Positions 17,536 through 28,440 of a DNA stretch of 64,000 nt are shown piece after piece. The first letter of the stretch is position 1, and every line of letters begins with the position of its first letter. This stretch comes from Balneolales bacterium (lineage in GTDB: Bacteria > Bacteroidota > Rhodothermia > Balneolales > Natronogracilivirgulaceae), in NCBI GenBank assembly GCA_007132975.1, contig SLNO01000050.1:1-64000 (forward strand), read 5' to 3'. Below the pieces are notes generated by a model. The model had not been told where the DNA came from and ran no database searches. It worked only from the letters and a program-made list of their open reading frames with translations. Made by a program: the position numbers and the translations under genes.

Positions 17536-19554
17536 GTGTTTCGCAACGGAGATAGAGAAACCGGTTACTTATCCACAACAGTACAACCATGGGGTGTACG
17601 CCAGGAGGACGGCGGATGCACATTTCGACTGTTTTGTCCTAAGGCCAGACGCGTTGAGCTTGTGCTTTTTGACAGCTATCGGCAGCTCAAGGGGCAGCAT
17701 CATCCCATGGACAAGCTCCCTGATGGAAGCTGGATGCTCGAACTTCCCGGCGACCACACCGGAAAATATTACGGATACCGCGTGGAACATCACGCAGATG
17801 ACACCGGACAGCTCAAACCGCCTCCGCTGCTGGCCGATCCATGGTCCACACAAATCACATCCGTCAACCACTATCAGCATCTCCCAAAAAGCAGGATTGC
17901 CGGTCCCGACAGCTTTGACTGGCAGGGCGATACTTTTGTGATCCCTCCCGAACAGCGTGACCTTGTCATTTACGAGGTACATGTCAAAGACATGACCGCT
18001 CATCCGTCCGCCGGAGCCCGCAACCCCGGCACATATATCGGATTCGCAGAGAAGGATATAAAGGGTGGAATAGCCCATTTGAAGCGCTTGGGGGTAAACG
18101 CAGTCGAGTTGCTCCCGATCCAGAAATTCGCCGGATTCGAACCCCCGTTCGAACTCGAAACACCGGAAGGCATCCGCAATACCTGGAATCCTTACAGCCG
18201 CAACTACTGGGGCTACATGACCAGCTTTTTCTTCGCTGCGGAAACCATGTACGCATCCAACGGCAGCAACAAAGCTGGTGTCTTTACCGGTGACCCGGTC
18301 ACGGCTTCCCGCGAGCTGAAATACATGATCCGCGAATTGCACCACGAGGGGATTGCCGTGATCATGGACGTGGTCTACAACCATGTCTCGCAGTACGATC
18401 AGAATCCCTTGATGTATCTGGACCGTACCGAATTTTTCCGCACCGACGAAGAGGGCCAGCTTACCAACCACAGCGGCTGCGGCAACGACCTTCGCACGGA
18501 ATCGCCGCACATCCGGGAGCTGATCATCTCATCCGTGAAATGGTGGATGCAGGAGTACCACATCGATGGATTCCGCTTCGATCTGGCAAATCTCATTGAC
18601 CGCCAGACCATCTCGAAAATCCGCTCCGAGGCACGCAAAGTCAACCCGAACGTGCTTTTGATCGCCGAGCCCTGGGGCGGCGGATATGACCCCACCGGCT
18701 TTTCTGGACATGGGTGGAGCGCCTGGAACGACCAGATCAGGAACGGAGTGAAGGGCATCGACCCCATCCACACACCCGGATTCATTTTTGGCAAATGGCA
18801 CTATGAATCAAATCGCGAGTCGCTTGAAAACTACATCCGGGGCACCCTTCTGCATCAATCCAACGGACGATTCCACCATCAGGAGCATGCACTCAACTAT
18901 CTGGAGTCGCACGATGGTTACACCCTCGGCGACTTCATCCGCATTGCCCTCGACAATGAAAAGGTAAATACCCGTTTCAAGAGCAAGAAGCCGCTCATCA
19001 AGCTGGCGGAACAGGAATTGAAGTGTGCCAGGCTTGCCGCGCTTTTCCTCCTTACGGCCCAGGGAATCCCAATGATCCATTCCGGACAGGAGTGGGGCCG
19101 ATCAAAGTGGATTGTGCCTGAGAACCCGCGCGACGAGAACACCGGAAAGATGGATCACAACAGCTACGAAAAAGACAATGCCACGAACTACCTGGATTTC
19201 TCCGAGATTGAAGCCAATGCAGGTCTTTTCGAATATTACCGCAACCTGATCCGGCTGCGCAAGGAAAACCCGCAGCTGCGCCTGGCCGAACCGCACGAAA
19301 TCCATTTCCATTCGTTTGAGGATGCGCTGCATATTACGTTCGAAATCCACAGTCAGCACCAGCCGGGACAACGAATGCTCGTGAGCCTCAACGGCCATTC
19401 CGAAAACGAATTTACCGTTACCCTTCCGGATGGGCGATGGGAACAGGTCGCAGACGCCACCGCTGTGTACCCGGACAATCCCAGACCTGTCAGCGGAACT
19501 GAAATAACCGTCCCGCCTACTTCCGGAATCATTCTGAAGCAGTTCCTGTCCTGA
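17536..19554 (+). CDS. Isoamylase/GlgX-type GH13 debranching enzyme
   Basis: GVNAVELLPIQKF, VIMDVVYNHVSQYD, IDGFRFDLANLID, VLLIAEPWGGG, LNYLESHDGYTLGD; N-terminal CBM48-like domain. Confidence 0.85.
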   Translation: MFRNGDRETGYLSTTVQPWGVRQEDGGCTFRLFCPKARRVELVLFDSYRQLKGQHHPMDKLPDGSWMLELPGDHTGKYYGYRVEHHADDTGQLKPPPLLADPWSTQITSVNHYQHLPKSRIAGPDSFDWQGDTFVIPPEQRDLVIYEVHVKDMTAHPSAGARNPGTYIGFAEKDIKGGIAHLKRLGVNAVELLPIQKFAGFEPPFELETPEGIRNTWNPYSRNYWGYMTSFFFAAETMYASNGSNKAGVFTGDPVTASRELKYMIRELHHEGIAVIMDVVYNHVSQYDQNPLMYLDRTEFFRTDEEGQLTNHSGCGNDLRTESPHIRELIISSVKWWMQEYHIDGFRFDLANLIDRQTISKIRSEARKVNPNVLLIAEPWGGGYDPTGFSGHGWSAWNDQIRNGVKGIDPIHTPGFIFGKWHYESNRESLENYIRGTLLHQSNGRFHHQEHALNYLESHDGYTLGDFIRIALDNEKVNTRFKSKKPLIKLAEQELKCARLAALFLLTAQGIPMIHSGQEWGRSKWIVPENPRDENTGKMDHNSYEKDNATNYLDFSEIEANAGLFEYYRNLIRLRKENPQLRLAEPHEIHFHSFEDALHITFEIHSQHQPGQRMLVSLNGHSENEFTVTLPDGRWEQVADATAVYPDNPRPVSGTEITVPPTSGIILKQFLS

Positions 19555-19669
19555 CTCAGGCAGTTTTTTTCAGGTTGCTCTTATCCCCGTGTTGCAGTAT
19601 ACTCAGTGCTTACCTCGGTTACCTTCCTGACGGCAAGGACATTACAGGACGTAAACGGAGAAACAAACA

Positions 19670-21028
19670 TTGGCAGAACATAGGACTGAAAGAGGTAACT
19701 GGAATTCCAGATTGGGGTTTGTACTGGCTGCGGCCGGATCGGCCGTAGGCCTGGGCAACATCTGGGGTTTTCCTACACAGGTTGCCGACAATGGCGGGGC
19801 ATCGTTCATCCTAATCTACTTGATTTGCTGTCTGGTAGTAGGGCTCCCCGTGATGATCGCCGAATTCACCATTGGGCGCCATACACGTCGCAACCCGGTC
19901 GGCGCCTTCAAAAAGCTTGGCAGCGGCTGGTTTCCGCCGCTCATCGGGCTCTGGGGCGTCATGTGCGGGGTGATGATCCTCTCGTTCTACCTGGTGGTTG
20001 CCGGCTGGACCTTCGGTTACGTTTTTGAGGAGATCTTCTATTTCGCCGGCCTCACCGCCGCTTCGGAATGGGTGGCTGATCTTGGCAATGGCTTCAAAAA
20101 CGCCTTGTTCGCGGTTCTGTTCATGGCAGCCACCATTGCCATAATCACCGGTGGTGTCAGCAATGGCATCGAACGGGCCACGAAAACCATGATGCCTATC
20201 CTGATCGTGGTGCTAGTCATCATGATCATTTACGTTTTCACATTGCAGGGAAGCATGGACGGGCTGCGGCTGTATCTGCTGCCCGATTTCACTGCCATCA
20301 ACACCAACCTTGTGTTCTCGGCTCTCGGGCAGGCCTTCTTTTCGCTATCCCTGGGCATGGGTGCGCTGCTGACCTACGGTTCCTACCTCAAAAAGAACCA
20401 GAACATTGTGGAATCGGCTGTCTATGTGACGCTTGCCGATGTCGGAATCGCCTTCCTGGCGGGACTTCTGATCATCCCGGCCATGTTCGTGGCACAGTAC
20501 AGCGGCATCACCATCATGGGTGAGGATGGTCGCCTTTTCGCCAGTACCACTCTTGTATTCGACGTGCTCCCCAACCTGTTCAAGTCGATGGGCGGTGCCT
20601 TCGGCTTGCTATTCGGCACCTCATTCTTCATACTGTTAAGCATGGCGGCTCTCACATCCACCATATCACTGCTGGAAGTCCCCGTCTCATACATCATCGA
20701 TGAACACAAGGTTCCGCGCAAAAAAGCGGCAATTGGCGTGGGTGGGGTCGTGATGATTTTCGCCATTATCGTTGCCTTGAACATCAGCCTCATCGACGTT
20801 CTGGTAACCATATTCAACAACGTGGGACTTCCATTGGGCGGTCTCATGCTATGTGTCTTCCTTGCATGGTTCTGGAAATCGGAAAACGCCATGGATGAGA
20901 TCCGGCACGGATACGACAACATGGATCAGGGCCTTTTCCCGAAAATCTGGCCCTTTTTCGTTACATACATCTGCCCGCTGCTGATTGCCGTGGTACTCGG
21001 CACTACACTCTACAATCTGCTGAGCTGA
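19670..21028 (+). CDS. Neurotransmitter:sodium symporter (SNF/NSS) family transporter
   Basis: NSRLGFVLAAAGSAVGLGNIWGFPTQVADNGGASFILIYLICCLVVGLPVMIAEFTIGR; ~12 TM. Confidence 0.92.
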   Translation: MAEHRTERGNWNSRLGFVLAAAGSAVGLGNIWGFPTQVADNGGASFILIYLICCLVVGLPVMIAEFTIGRHTRRNPVGAFKKLGSGWFPPLIGLWGVMCGVMILSFYLVVAGWTFGYVFEEIFYFAGLTAASEWVADLGNGFKNALFAVLFMAATIAIITGGVSNGIERATKTMMPILIVVLVIMIIYVFTLQGSMDGLRLYLLPDFTAINTNLVFSALGQAFFSLSLGMGALLTYGSYLKKNQNIVESAVYVTLADVGIAFLAGLLIIPAMFVAQYSGITIMGEDGRLFASTTLVFDVLPNLFKSMGGAFGLLFGTSFFILLSMAALTSTISLLEVPVSYIIDEHKVPRKKAAIGVGGVVMIFAIIVALNISLIDVLVTIFNNVGLPLGGLMLCVFLAWFWKSENAMDEIRHGYDNMDQGLFPKIWPFFVTYICPLLIAVVLGTTLYNLLS

Positions 21029-21150
21029 CGCTTACGGTGGCACCCTCATCCAACTGATGAATGGGCAGCAGTTCCACCAAGAAATTTGTCTGAAAGCTGC
21101 AACAGTGGTATTTTTGGTTTTTATATCATAACCAATTGTTCCAAATCCAT

Positions 21151-21723
21151 ATGCCAAAGGTAAACACATCCGATTTTCGAAACGGACTCACCATTATGAT
21201 CAATGGTGACATCTACAGTATCACCGAGTTCCTTCATGTCAAACCCGGCAAGGGCGGCGCGTTTGTCCGCACGAAGCTCAAGGGCGTTGTCAACGGAAAG
21301 GTACTCGACAAAACATTCCGTGCCGGCGAATCGGTGGAAACAGTTCGCGTGGAACGCCGTCCTTACCAGTATTTGTACCGCGAAGACGATATTTACCATT
21401 TCATGCACAGAGAGACCTACGAACAGATCCCGATTGCCAGGGAAAAGCTGGACCGTCCTGATTTCATGAAAGAAAACCAGGATATTCAGGTTGCCGTGCA
21501 GGCAGAAACCGAGGAAATATTGTTCACGGAGCTTCCTGACCACGTGGTCCTTGAAGTAACGGAAACCGAACCGGGCGTGAAAGGTGATACAGCCCAGGGT
21601 GGATCAAAACCAGCCACTCTTGAAACCGGCGCCACCATTCAGGTGCCGCTGTTTATCAACCAGGGCGATCTTGTCAAGGTAAACTCCAGGGAAGGAACCT
21701 ACCTGGAACGAGTCAAACTCTAA
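21151..21723 (+). CDS. efp: Elongation factor P
   Basis: Start chosen at [46 protein letters not shown]...[20 protein letters not shown]...[24 protein letters not shown]. Confidence 0.96.
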   Translation: MPKVNTSDFRNGLTIMINGDIYSITEFLHVKPGKGGAFVRTKLKGVVNGKVLDKTFRAGESVETVRVERRPYQYLYREDDIYHFMHRETYEQIPIAREKLDRPDFMKENQDIQVAVQAETEEILFTELPDHVVLEVTETEPGVKGDTAQGGSKPATLETGATIQVPLFINQGDLVKVNSREGTYLERVKL

Positions 21724-21736
21724 ATCTGGAGGCAGC

Positions 21737-22243
21737 ATGGATTTAAAAACCATAAGAAACCTTCTCAAGTTAATTGCTGAAAACGAGGTCAATGAAGTAG
21801 AAATAGAAGAAGGGGATTTCAAGATCAGGGTTAAGAAACAACCCGATACGATCATGAAAGAAGGGTCTGGCTCTGCGTATATGGGGAATCCTCGTTCAGC
21901 GGAGTACCACATCCCGGCAAACCCTTCATCAGTCTCGCAGGCAGCTGTTGCGCCGGAGTCCGCCGCCGCACCTTCTGCCGGGCCAGCACCGGCTGAAGAG
22001 AAGCACCTGACCGTGCGCTCACCCATTGTGGGAACATTTTACCGCTCTCCGTCACCCGAATCGGAATCTTTTGTCAATGTTGGTGACACCATCTCAAAGG
22101 GCGACGTGCTCTGTATTGTAGAGGCCATGAAAATCATGAATGAGATCGAGTCGGAACATTCCGGCAAAATCGTGAAGATACTGGTCGATAACTCCCAGCC
22201 AGTGGAGTTTGACCAGCCGCTCTTTCTCATCGATCCATCCTGA
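21737..22243 (+). CDS. accB: Acetyl-CoA carboxylase biotin carboxyl carrier protein
   Basis: Biotinylation motif [12 protein letters not shown]; Ala/Pro linker; followed by accC. Confidence 0.96.
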   Translation: MDLKTIRNLLKLIAENEVNEVEIEEGDFKIRVKKQPDTIMKEGSGSAYMGNPRSAEYHIPANPSSVSQAAVAPESAAAPSAGPAPAEEKHLTVRSPIVGTFYRSPSPESESFVNVGDTISKGDVLCIVEAMKIMNEIESEHSGKIVKILVDNSQPVEFDQPLFLIDPS

Positions 22244-22258
22244 CCTGCACCCTGCACC

Positions 22259-23608
22259 ATGTTTGACAAAATCCTGATCGCCAACCGGGGCGAAATCGCG
22301 CTGCGCGTCATCCGGACTTGCCGTGAAATGGGCATCAAGACGGTCGCCGTCTATTCTACTGCAGACAAGAACAGTCTGCACGTCAAGTTTGCCGATGAGG
22401 CGGTCTGTATCGGTCCGCCCATTGCCCGCGACAGCTACCTGAAAATACCCCGAATCATTGCTGCGGCGGAGATAACCGATGCCAAGGCCATCCACCCCGG
22501 ATACGGCTTCCTGGCCGAAAATGCCGAATTTTCCCGCATCTGCGAGGAGCACAATATCAAGTTCATCGGTCCCTCTCCAAAGATGATCGATACCATGGGC
22601 AACAAGGCCATGGCCCGTGAGAACATCGTAAAGTTCGGCGTGCCCACCATCCCGGGCAGCCCAAGCGTGATCCGGTCGGCCGATGAGGCAAAGCGAATCG
22701 CTGCCGACATCGGCTATCCCGTCATTTTCAAGGCATCCGCCGGAGGGGGCGGACGCGGAATGCGGATCGTCATGGATGAGTCGGAGATCGACAAGCAACT
22801 GGTGGCCGCCCGCAACGAGGCTGTTGCATGCTTCGGAGACGGTGACATCTACATGGAGAAATTCATCGTTGAACCGCGCCATGTCGAGATCCAGATCGTC
22901 GGCGACCGCCACGGCCTGGTGAACCATTACGGCGAGCGCGACTGCTCCATGCAGCGCCGCTACCAGAAAATGGTGGAAGAGGCCCCCTGCCCCGTCATGA
23001 CACCCGAGCTGCGCGAACGCATGGGCCAGGCGGCCATTGCCGCGGCCGAATCCATCCAGTATGAGGGCGCCGGCACTATCGAGTTCCTGCTCGACAAAGA
23101 CCACAACTTCTACTTCATGGAGATGAACACCCGTATCCAGGTGGAACATCCTGTCACCGAAGAGGTCACCAACGAAGACCTCATCCAGCGGCAGATCGAA
23201 GTCGCTGCCGGACTCCCGCTCGACAAAAAACCCCTTAAAATGCGCGGGCACTGCATCGAATGCCGGATCAATGCCGAAGACCCGGCACACAATTTCCGCC
23301 CATCCGCCGGCAAGATCCAGACGTTCCACCTGCCGGGCGGACACAGTGTCAGGGTGGATACGCACGCCTACGCCGGCTACACCGTCCCGCCCAACTACGA
23401 TTCCATGATAGCCAAGCTGATTGTCAGCGCACCCGACCGCAGTCAGGCTATCGAGCGCATGAAAAGATCCCTCAGCGAATTTGTAATTGAGGGGATCAAG
23501 ACCAATATTCCCTATCAGCTGCAGCTCATGAACGACCCAGGCTTCGTGAGCGGTCATTTCGACACCAAATACCTTGAAAATCATTTCAAATTCAATCCGG
23601 ATTTATAA
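22259..23608 (+). CDS. accC: Acetyl-CoA carboxylase biotin carboxylase subunit
   Basis: [37 protein letters not shown]..., [32 protein letters not shown]. Confidence 0.97.
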   Translation: MFDKILIANRGEIALRVIRTCREMGIKTVAVYSTADKNSLHVKFADEAVCIGPPIARDSYLKIPRIIAAAEITDAKAIHPGYGFLAENAEFSRICEEHNIKFIGPSPKMIDTMGNKAMARENIVKFGVPTIPGSPSVIRSADEAKRIAADIGYPVIFKASAGGGGRGMRIVMDESEIDKQLVAARNEAVACFGDGDIYMEKFIVEPRHVEIQIVGDRHGLVNHYGERDCSMQRRYQKMVEEAPCPVMTPELRERMGQAAIAAAESIQYEGAGTIEFLLDKDHNFYFMEMNTRIQVEHPVTEEVTNEDLIQRQIEVAAGLPLDKKPLKMRGHCIECRINAEDPAHNFRPSAGKIQTFHLPGGHSVRVDTHAYAGYTVPPNYDSMIAKLIVSAPDRSQAIERMKRSLSEFVIEGIKTNIPYQLQLMNDPGFVSGHFDTKYLENHFKFNPDL

Positions 23609-23620
23609 ACCACTACCATT

Positions 23621-24001
23621 ATGAACCATCCCAAAGAACTCAAGTACACACGAGAGCATGAGTGGATCCGTGACAACGGAGACGGTACCCTTACCGTCGG
23701 CATCACCGACTTTGCCCAGTCAGAACTCGGCGATATCGTATTTGTCGAAATCGACAAGGTTGGTGAGTCCGTCGACAAAGACGATACATTCGGCACCGTG
23801 GAAGCCGTTAAAACCGTATCCGAACTCTACATGCCCGTGAGCGGCGAAATCCTGGAGTGGAACGAAGCGCTGGAAGATGAGCCGGAACTGATCAATGAGG
23901 ACCCCTACGGAAAAGGGTGGATGATCAAGATCAAAATGAGCGACTCGTCCCAGCTCGACGAATTGCTATCGGTGGATGATTACAAGGAAATCATTGCCTG
24001 A
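23621..24001 (+). CDS. gcvH: Glycine cleavage system H protein
   Basis: KYTREHEWIRDNGDGTLTVGITDFAQSELGDIVFVEIDKVGESV...FGTVEAVKTVSELYMPVSGEI (lipoyl Lys motif). Confidence 0.96.
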   Translation: MNHPKELKYTREHEWIRDNGDGTLTVGITDFAQSELGDIVFVEIDKVGESVDKDDTFGTVEAVKTVSELYMPVSGEILEWNEALEDEPELINEDPYGKGWMIKIKMSDSSQLDELLSVDDYKEIIA

Positions 24002-24037
24002 CCATAACAACCTTTCCGGCCTGAGGGGCACCGCCGA

Positions 24038-25588
24038 ATGATCAAACCAGAAAATGAGTGGATCCTGATACTGGATTACGGCTCCCAGTACAATCAACTG
24101 ATTGCCCGCCGGGTACGCGAAAGCCAGGTCTACTGTGAAATTCACCCGTTCAACGTCGACCTGAAGACATTTGAATCACGTCCCCCTTCCGGCGTGATCC
24201 TCTCGGGCGGACCGATGAGCGTCAACGAGCCGGGAGCACCGGAACTCAACCCGGCCATTTTCGATCTGGATGTGCCGGTACTCGGTATCTGCTACGGACT
24301 GCAGGTCATGACGCACACCATATCGCCCGGATCCGTGGCCAACGCGGACAAGCGCGAGTTTGGCCGGGCCAGGATATCCGTGCTCAAGCGCAATGAGCTG
24401 TTTTCCGGCCTGCCTGACAACAGCATTGTGTGGATGAGCCACGGCGACCACATCGTCAACCTGCCGGACCGTTTCGAAGTCATCGCCAGCACCGACAATG
24501 CGCCGATAGCCGCCGTCAAGGAGGCAACACGTCCCGTATATGGCGTACAATTCCACCCCGAGGTGGTCCACACCGAGCACGGACGTGAAATGCTGCACAA
24601 CTTCGTCCGGAATATCTGCGGGCTCAAGGGAATCTGGACGCCCGGATCCTTCATCGAAAGTACCGTGGAGCAGATCCGCGAAACCGTGGGCAACGGCTAC
24701 GTCGTTTGCGGGCTTTCAGGAGGTGTGGATTCCACCGTGGCCGCCACGCTGATCCACAAGGCCATCGGCGACCGCCTGCTCTGCGTGTTTGTCAACAACG
24801 GCGTACTCAGGAAAAACGAATTTGAGGATGTGCAGCGCCTCTATACCGAAAAACTCAAGCTGCCTGTCAAGGCGGTGGACGCATCCTCCCAGTTCCTTGA
24901 CCTCCTGGAAGGCGTCAGCGACCCGGAGAAGAAGCGGAAAATCATTGGCAACACCTTCATCGAGGTGTTCGACGAGGCCATATCGGGCGACGACCGGTTC
25001 ACACATCTGGCGCAGGGCACGCTCTACCCGGATGTGATCGAAAGCGTGTCGTTCCGCGGACCGTCGGTCACCATCAAATCGCACCACAATGTGGGCGGCC
25101 TCCCCGAGAAAATGAACCTGAAGCTGCTCGAGCCGTTGCGCGAACTGTTCAAGGATGAGGTCCGCAGCGTGGGCCTGGCCCTTGATATCCCCAAGGATTT
25201 CATCGGGCGGCATCCATTCCCGGGGCCGGGGCTCTCCATCCGCATCCTCTCCGACGTCACAAGGGAGAAAGTGCGGCTGCTGCAGGAAGCCGACGCCATT
25301 TTTATTGAGGAACTGCGCACGCAAAATCTTTACGACTCGGTATGGCAGGCGTTCGTGGTGCTGCTGCCGGTCCAGAGCGTGGGCGTGATGGGCGACGAAC
25401 GGACCTATGAGCATGTGGTGGGGCTGCGTGCCGTCACCAGTGTGGATGGCATGACGGCCGACTGGGCCCATCTTCCCTACGAGTTCCTGGCCGGCGTCTC
25501 CAACCGGATCATCAACGAAGTCAAGGGCATCAACCGTGTGGTCTACGATATCAGCTCAAAACCGCCGGCCACTATCGAATGGGAATAG
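24038..25588 (+). CDS. guaA: GMP synthase (glutamine-hydrolysing)
   Basis: [86 protein letters not shown]-terminal KPPATIEWE. Confidence 0.98.
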   Translation: MIKPENEWILILDYGSQYNQLIARRVRESQVYCEIHPFNVDLKTFESRPPSGVILSGGPMSVNEPGAPELNPAIFDLDVPVLGICYGLQVMTHTISPGSVANADKREFGRARISVLKRNELFSGLPDNSIVWMSHGDHIVNLPDRFEVIASTDNAPIAAVKEATRPVYGVQFHPEVVHTEHGREMLHNFVRNICGLKGIWTPGSFIESTVEQIRETVGNGYVVCGLSGGVDSTVAATLIHKAIGDRLLCVFVNNGVLRKNEFEDVQRLYTEKLKLPVKAVDASSQFLDLLEGVSDPEKKRKIIGNTFIEVFDEAISGDDRFTHLAQGTLYPDVIESVSFRGPSVTIKSHHNVGGLPEKMNLKLLEPLRELFKDEVRSVGLALDIPKDFIGRHPFPGPGLSIRILSDVTREKVRLLQEADAIFIEELRTQNLYDSVWQAFVVLLPVQSVGVMGDERTYEHVVGLRAVTSVDGMTADWAHLPYEFLAGVSNRIINEVKGINRVVYDISSKPPATIEWE

Positions 25589-25666
25589 GCATCCATGGCA
25601 AAACTGTTGTATTACATGAGTACATGACGCCGACGCAACCTGACAGCCACGTGAAATAAACCACAG

Positions 25667-27595
25667 ATGAACGCAAACTCAAGCTACCTTTCCATCCGAA
25701 TTATTGCAGCCTTCACCGTCGCACTGGTCTTCCTGTTTGTTTCTGGTGGATGGACGGGCTCTGCGGCCATATCTAAAGGTGACGTGCCCGACCAAGTTTT
25801 GACTGATCAGGACAGCATTTCTAATGACGATCTGTTCGACAAGGCGCTCGGCTTCTACAGGGAGGCCCGCTATGACTCGGCGGCGCTGCTTTTCTCCCGG
25901 ATCGACACCCCGGAAGCCCGGCTTTTGGCAGGCAACAGCTTTTTTGCGATCAGCAACTATCCGCTGGCACGCAACAGCCTGCGCAAACTGACGCGAAGCG
26001 ACGATCCGCGCCTTTATGACGAGGCTCGCTATACACTGGCGCTCACGTTGTTCCAGACACGCCAGTTCGGCAGCAGCCTTGACCTGCTCTTCAACCTGAA
26101 ATCGCGTCCCGCCTATCAGAACCTGCATCGCGATGCTGACCGCATGTATCAGCAGATCATGGGATACATGACAACCGAGCAGCGCAAACTGGCTTTCCAT
26201 CAGAGTGATAATCCCAGGGTGCAGCTCGATCTGCTCCGCTTTGGCCTCGACCATATGGGGCGCGCCGAAGCCCGTCAGCTTTTTGACGCCCTCTATCCCT
26301 TTTTCGAAGCAACGGTGGACACCAACATCCTGGCTGCGGTAAACCGGCGCATTCAGAGCCTGCCAACACGCAGCGGCAGCGCGTTCGGTCAAGCCCCGGC
26401 CGGCATCGTTTACAACATCGGCGTGCTTCTGCCGGCGGCCGAAACCGGTTCACGCGAATGGCAGGTCTCCCGTTCCCTTTACAACGGATATTTGCTTGCA
26501 GCCGAAGAGTTCAACCGGGCCCAGAACGACAAACGCATCCGACTGCTCCACATGGAGACCTCGGACACCTCGCTGACGCTGGAGGCCGCAATGGCCCGGC
26601 TGGCCTGGCAGCACCACGCCGATGCCGTGATCGGTCCCCTTTTCTCTGACGACGCCTATCGTATCCGCGAGCTGGCCGAGTACTACCAGATACCGGTGAT
26701 CCCGCCGCTGGCCAATGCCGACACCATCAATATCAGCAACCCCTTCCTGTACCAGATCAACCCGACATTTGAAGCGCGCGGACGTGCCATGGCCAATTTT
26801 GCCGTCCGGCAGCTTAAACTGGACACCCTGGCGGTCATTACCCAGAGCAACCAGCCGGTGGCGCGTGAGGCCCGCGAGTTCCGCAATGAAGCCGAACGTC
26901 TCGGCGCAACCGTCATCCACTATTTCAGTGAGGATTTCGAAGCACGCGCATTCGAGGTCGGCCACATTACCCCGCTGTTTGCAGGAAACCGCCGTCTTGT
27001 GGAGCGGTATTTTGACGATGAGGACTTTGAACTCACCCCCATAAAGGGCCTCTACATCTCCGTTACAGGTGGTGGCGCTGAACAGCTGGTCGACCTGATC
27101 CTCAACGACCTCCAGGCCTTCCGCAGCGATGCCGTAATCCTCGGCAATGAGGAGATGGCACACATCGACCTCGGCGATGCCCGCCGCCGTCAGTTTGACA
27201 TCTATTACAGCAGTTTCTTCCACCGTGATGACGACAACAGGGACACCTACCACTTCCGGAACAATTACCAGTCACTGGCAGGTTACCGTCCCGACAACTT
27301 CGCGCATCTTGGATACGATGTGGCCACTTTCCTGTTCCGCTCCATTGGCGATCTTCAGAACCCGGCACGCATCAAGCAGAAGCTGCGCACCCGCCCCAGG
27401 TACGATGGCGTGATCACCAGCATCGATTTCCGCGGCACCCACATCAATCAGCACCTGCATTTCCTGCATATCGAGCGCGATGGCACCGTACTGTTCGAGT
27501 TTGCCGAGGAGGAGTTGGATTTCGACGAGATGGATGCGGACGAGTCCGAAACCGAGGCAGGGATTGAGTTGGGGGTGGATGTGGATACGGACTAA
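25667..27595 (+). CDS. Secreted TPR-like + periplasmic-binding-protein type 1 protein (LppC/LpoA-like or ABC substrate-binding)
   Basis: N-terminal signal, TPR-like repeats (ALGFYREARYDSAALLFSRI...), then IGVLLPAAETGSREWQVSRSLYNGYLLAAEEFNRAQNDKRIRLL...DAVIGPLFSDDAYRIRELAEYYQIPVIPPLAN. Confidence 0.75.
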   Translation: MNANSSYLSIRIIAAFTVALVFLFVSGGWTGSAAISKGDVPDQVLTDQDSISNDDLFDKALGFYREARYDSAALLFSRIDTPEARLLAGNSFFAISNYPLARNSLRKLTRSDDPRLYDEARYTLALTLFQTRQFGSSLDLLFNLKSRPAYQNLHRDADRMYQQIMGYMTTEQRKLAFHQSDNPRVQLDLLRFGLDHMGRAEARQLFDALYPFFEATVDTNILAAVNRRIQSLPTRSGSAFGQAPAGIVYNIGVLLPAAETGSREWQVSRSLYNGYLLAAEEFNRAQNDKRIRLLHMETSDTSLTLEAAMARLAWQHHADAVIGPLFSDDAYRIRELAEYYQIPVIPPLANADTINISNPFLYQINPTFEARGRAMANFAVRQLKLDTLAVITQSNQPVAREAREFRNEAERLGATVIHYFSEDFEARAFEVGHITPLFAGNRRLVERYFDDEDFELTPIKGLYISVTGGGAEQLVDLILNDLQAFRSDAVILGNEEMAHIDLGDARRRQFDIYYSSFFHRDDDNRDTYHFRNNYQSLAGYRPDNFAHLGYDVATFLFRSIGDLQNPARIKQKLRTRPRYDGVITSIDFRGTHINQHLHFLHIERDGTVLFEFAEEELDFDEMDADESETEAGIELGVDVDTD

Positions 27596-27669
27596 CGGGA
27601 GCAGGACCTGAAACGCCGGTAAATCACACTGATCCAACGGTAAACAGGACTGTTCCGCACTGCGCCTGC

Positions 27670-28260
27670 CTATTTTCGTTTGAGCGGCAGCCTTGAGAAC
27701 AGCCCCAGGTTCTTCTGAGGAAAGAATCCTTCATTGACCGATCGCACATCCTCAACAGATATGAATGCCTTGGGCATCTTTTCTCTGATGACCTGGATCA
27801 AGCGAGGGAGATCCTTGCGCTTGATGACGCTCAGGATCAGCCGTACCTGTCCGCTTACACCGCTGGCCGATATCGATGTGACCCCGAAGTCATTCTCCTT
27901 GAGATACTCGATGAGTTCGGTGGCATCCTCGGCGGTAATGGTGCGAACCACCTGCAGCCCCATGGCCAGCTTGCCTTCCAGATAGATCCCCATATAGTTG
28001 CCGGCCGCAAATCCCGCGGCGTAGGCAATGTAAAGTACCGGGTTGGTAAGGTGCTGGAAAATCTGCCCGACGGCCAGGAGCCAGATGAGCGCCTCTACAA
28101 AACCGATGGCAGGCGCCAGCAGTCTCATACTGCGGGATACGAATATGATACGCAGTGTGCCCAGCGTAACATCCACCACACGGGCGGCAAAGATCATGAG
28201 CGGAAGGATCAGGTAGTTGAACCAGTCGACATCAGCTGAAATGAACTCAAGGAGTGCCAT
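27670..28260 (-). CDS. DUF2179/UPF0316 (DUF5698) family membrane protein
   Basis: LPLMIFAARVVDVTLGTLRIIFVSRSMRLLAPAIGFVEALIWLLAVGQIFQHLTNPVLYIAYAAGFAAGNYMGIYLEGKLAMG; C-terminal DUF2179-like RKDLPRLIQVIREKMPKAFISVEDVRSVNEG. Confidence 0.88.
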   Translation of the reverse strand: MALLEFISADVDWFNYLILPLMIFAARVVDVTLGTLRIIFVSRSMRLLAPAIGFVEALIWLLAVGQIFQHLTNPVLYIAYAAGFAAGNYMGIYLEGKLAMGLQVVRTITAEDATELIEYLKENDFGVTSISASGVSGQVRLILSVIKRKDLPRLIQVIREKMPKAFISVEDVRSVNEGFFPQKNLGLFSRLPLKRK

Positions 28261-28440
28261 TTTTCACCAACCAAATAGATTATAATTACAGTGTCCCAAA
28301 ATTATCCTTAATTCTTGAAGGAATTGCGAATTTACCAGACAGAGAAGAAATAATTGTTGCGATATCCGATGCTTCCATGCCGCAGACCGACCCTCAGCCT
28401 TTCCAATAATCCACGTTGCTTCTCAACAGCGCACCGATGT

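Noticed and set aside
22094-23584. 496-aa minus-strand ORF
   Set aside because: Entirely antisense to accB/accC, which are unambiguous; codon-bias shadow ORF.
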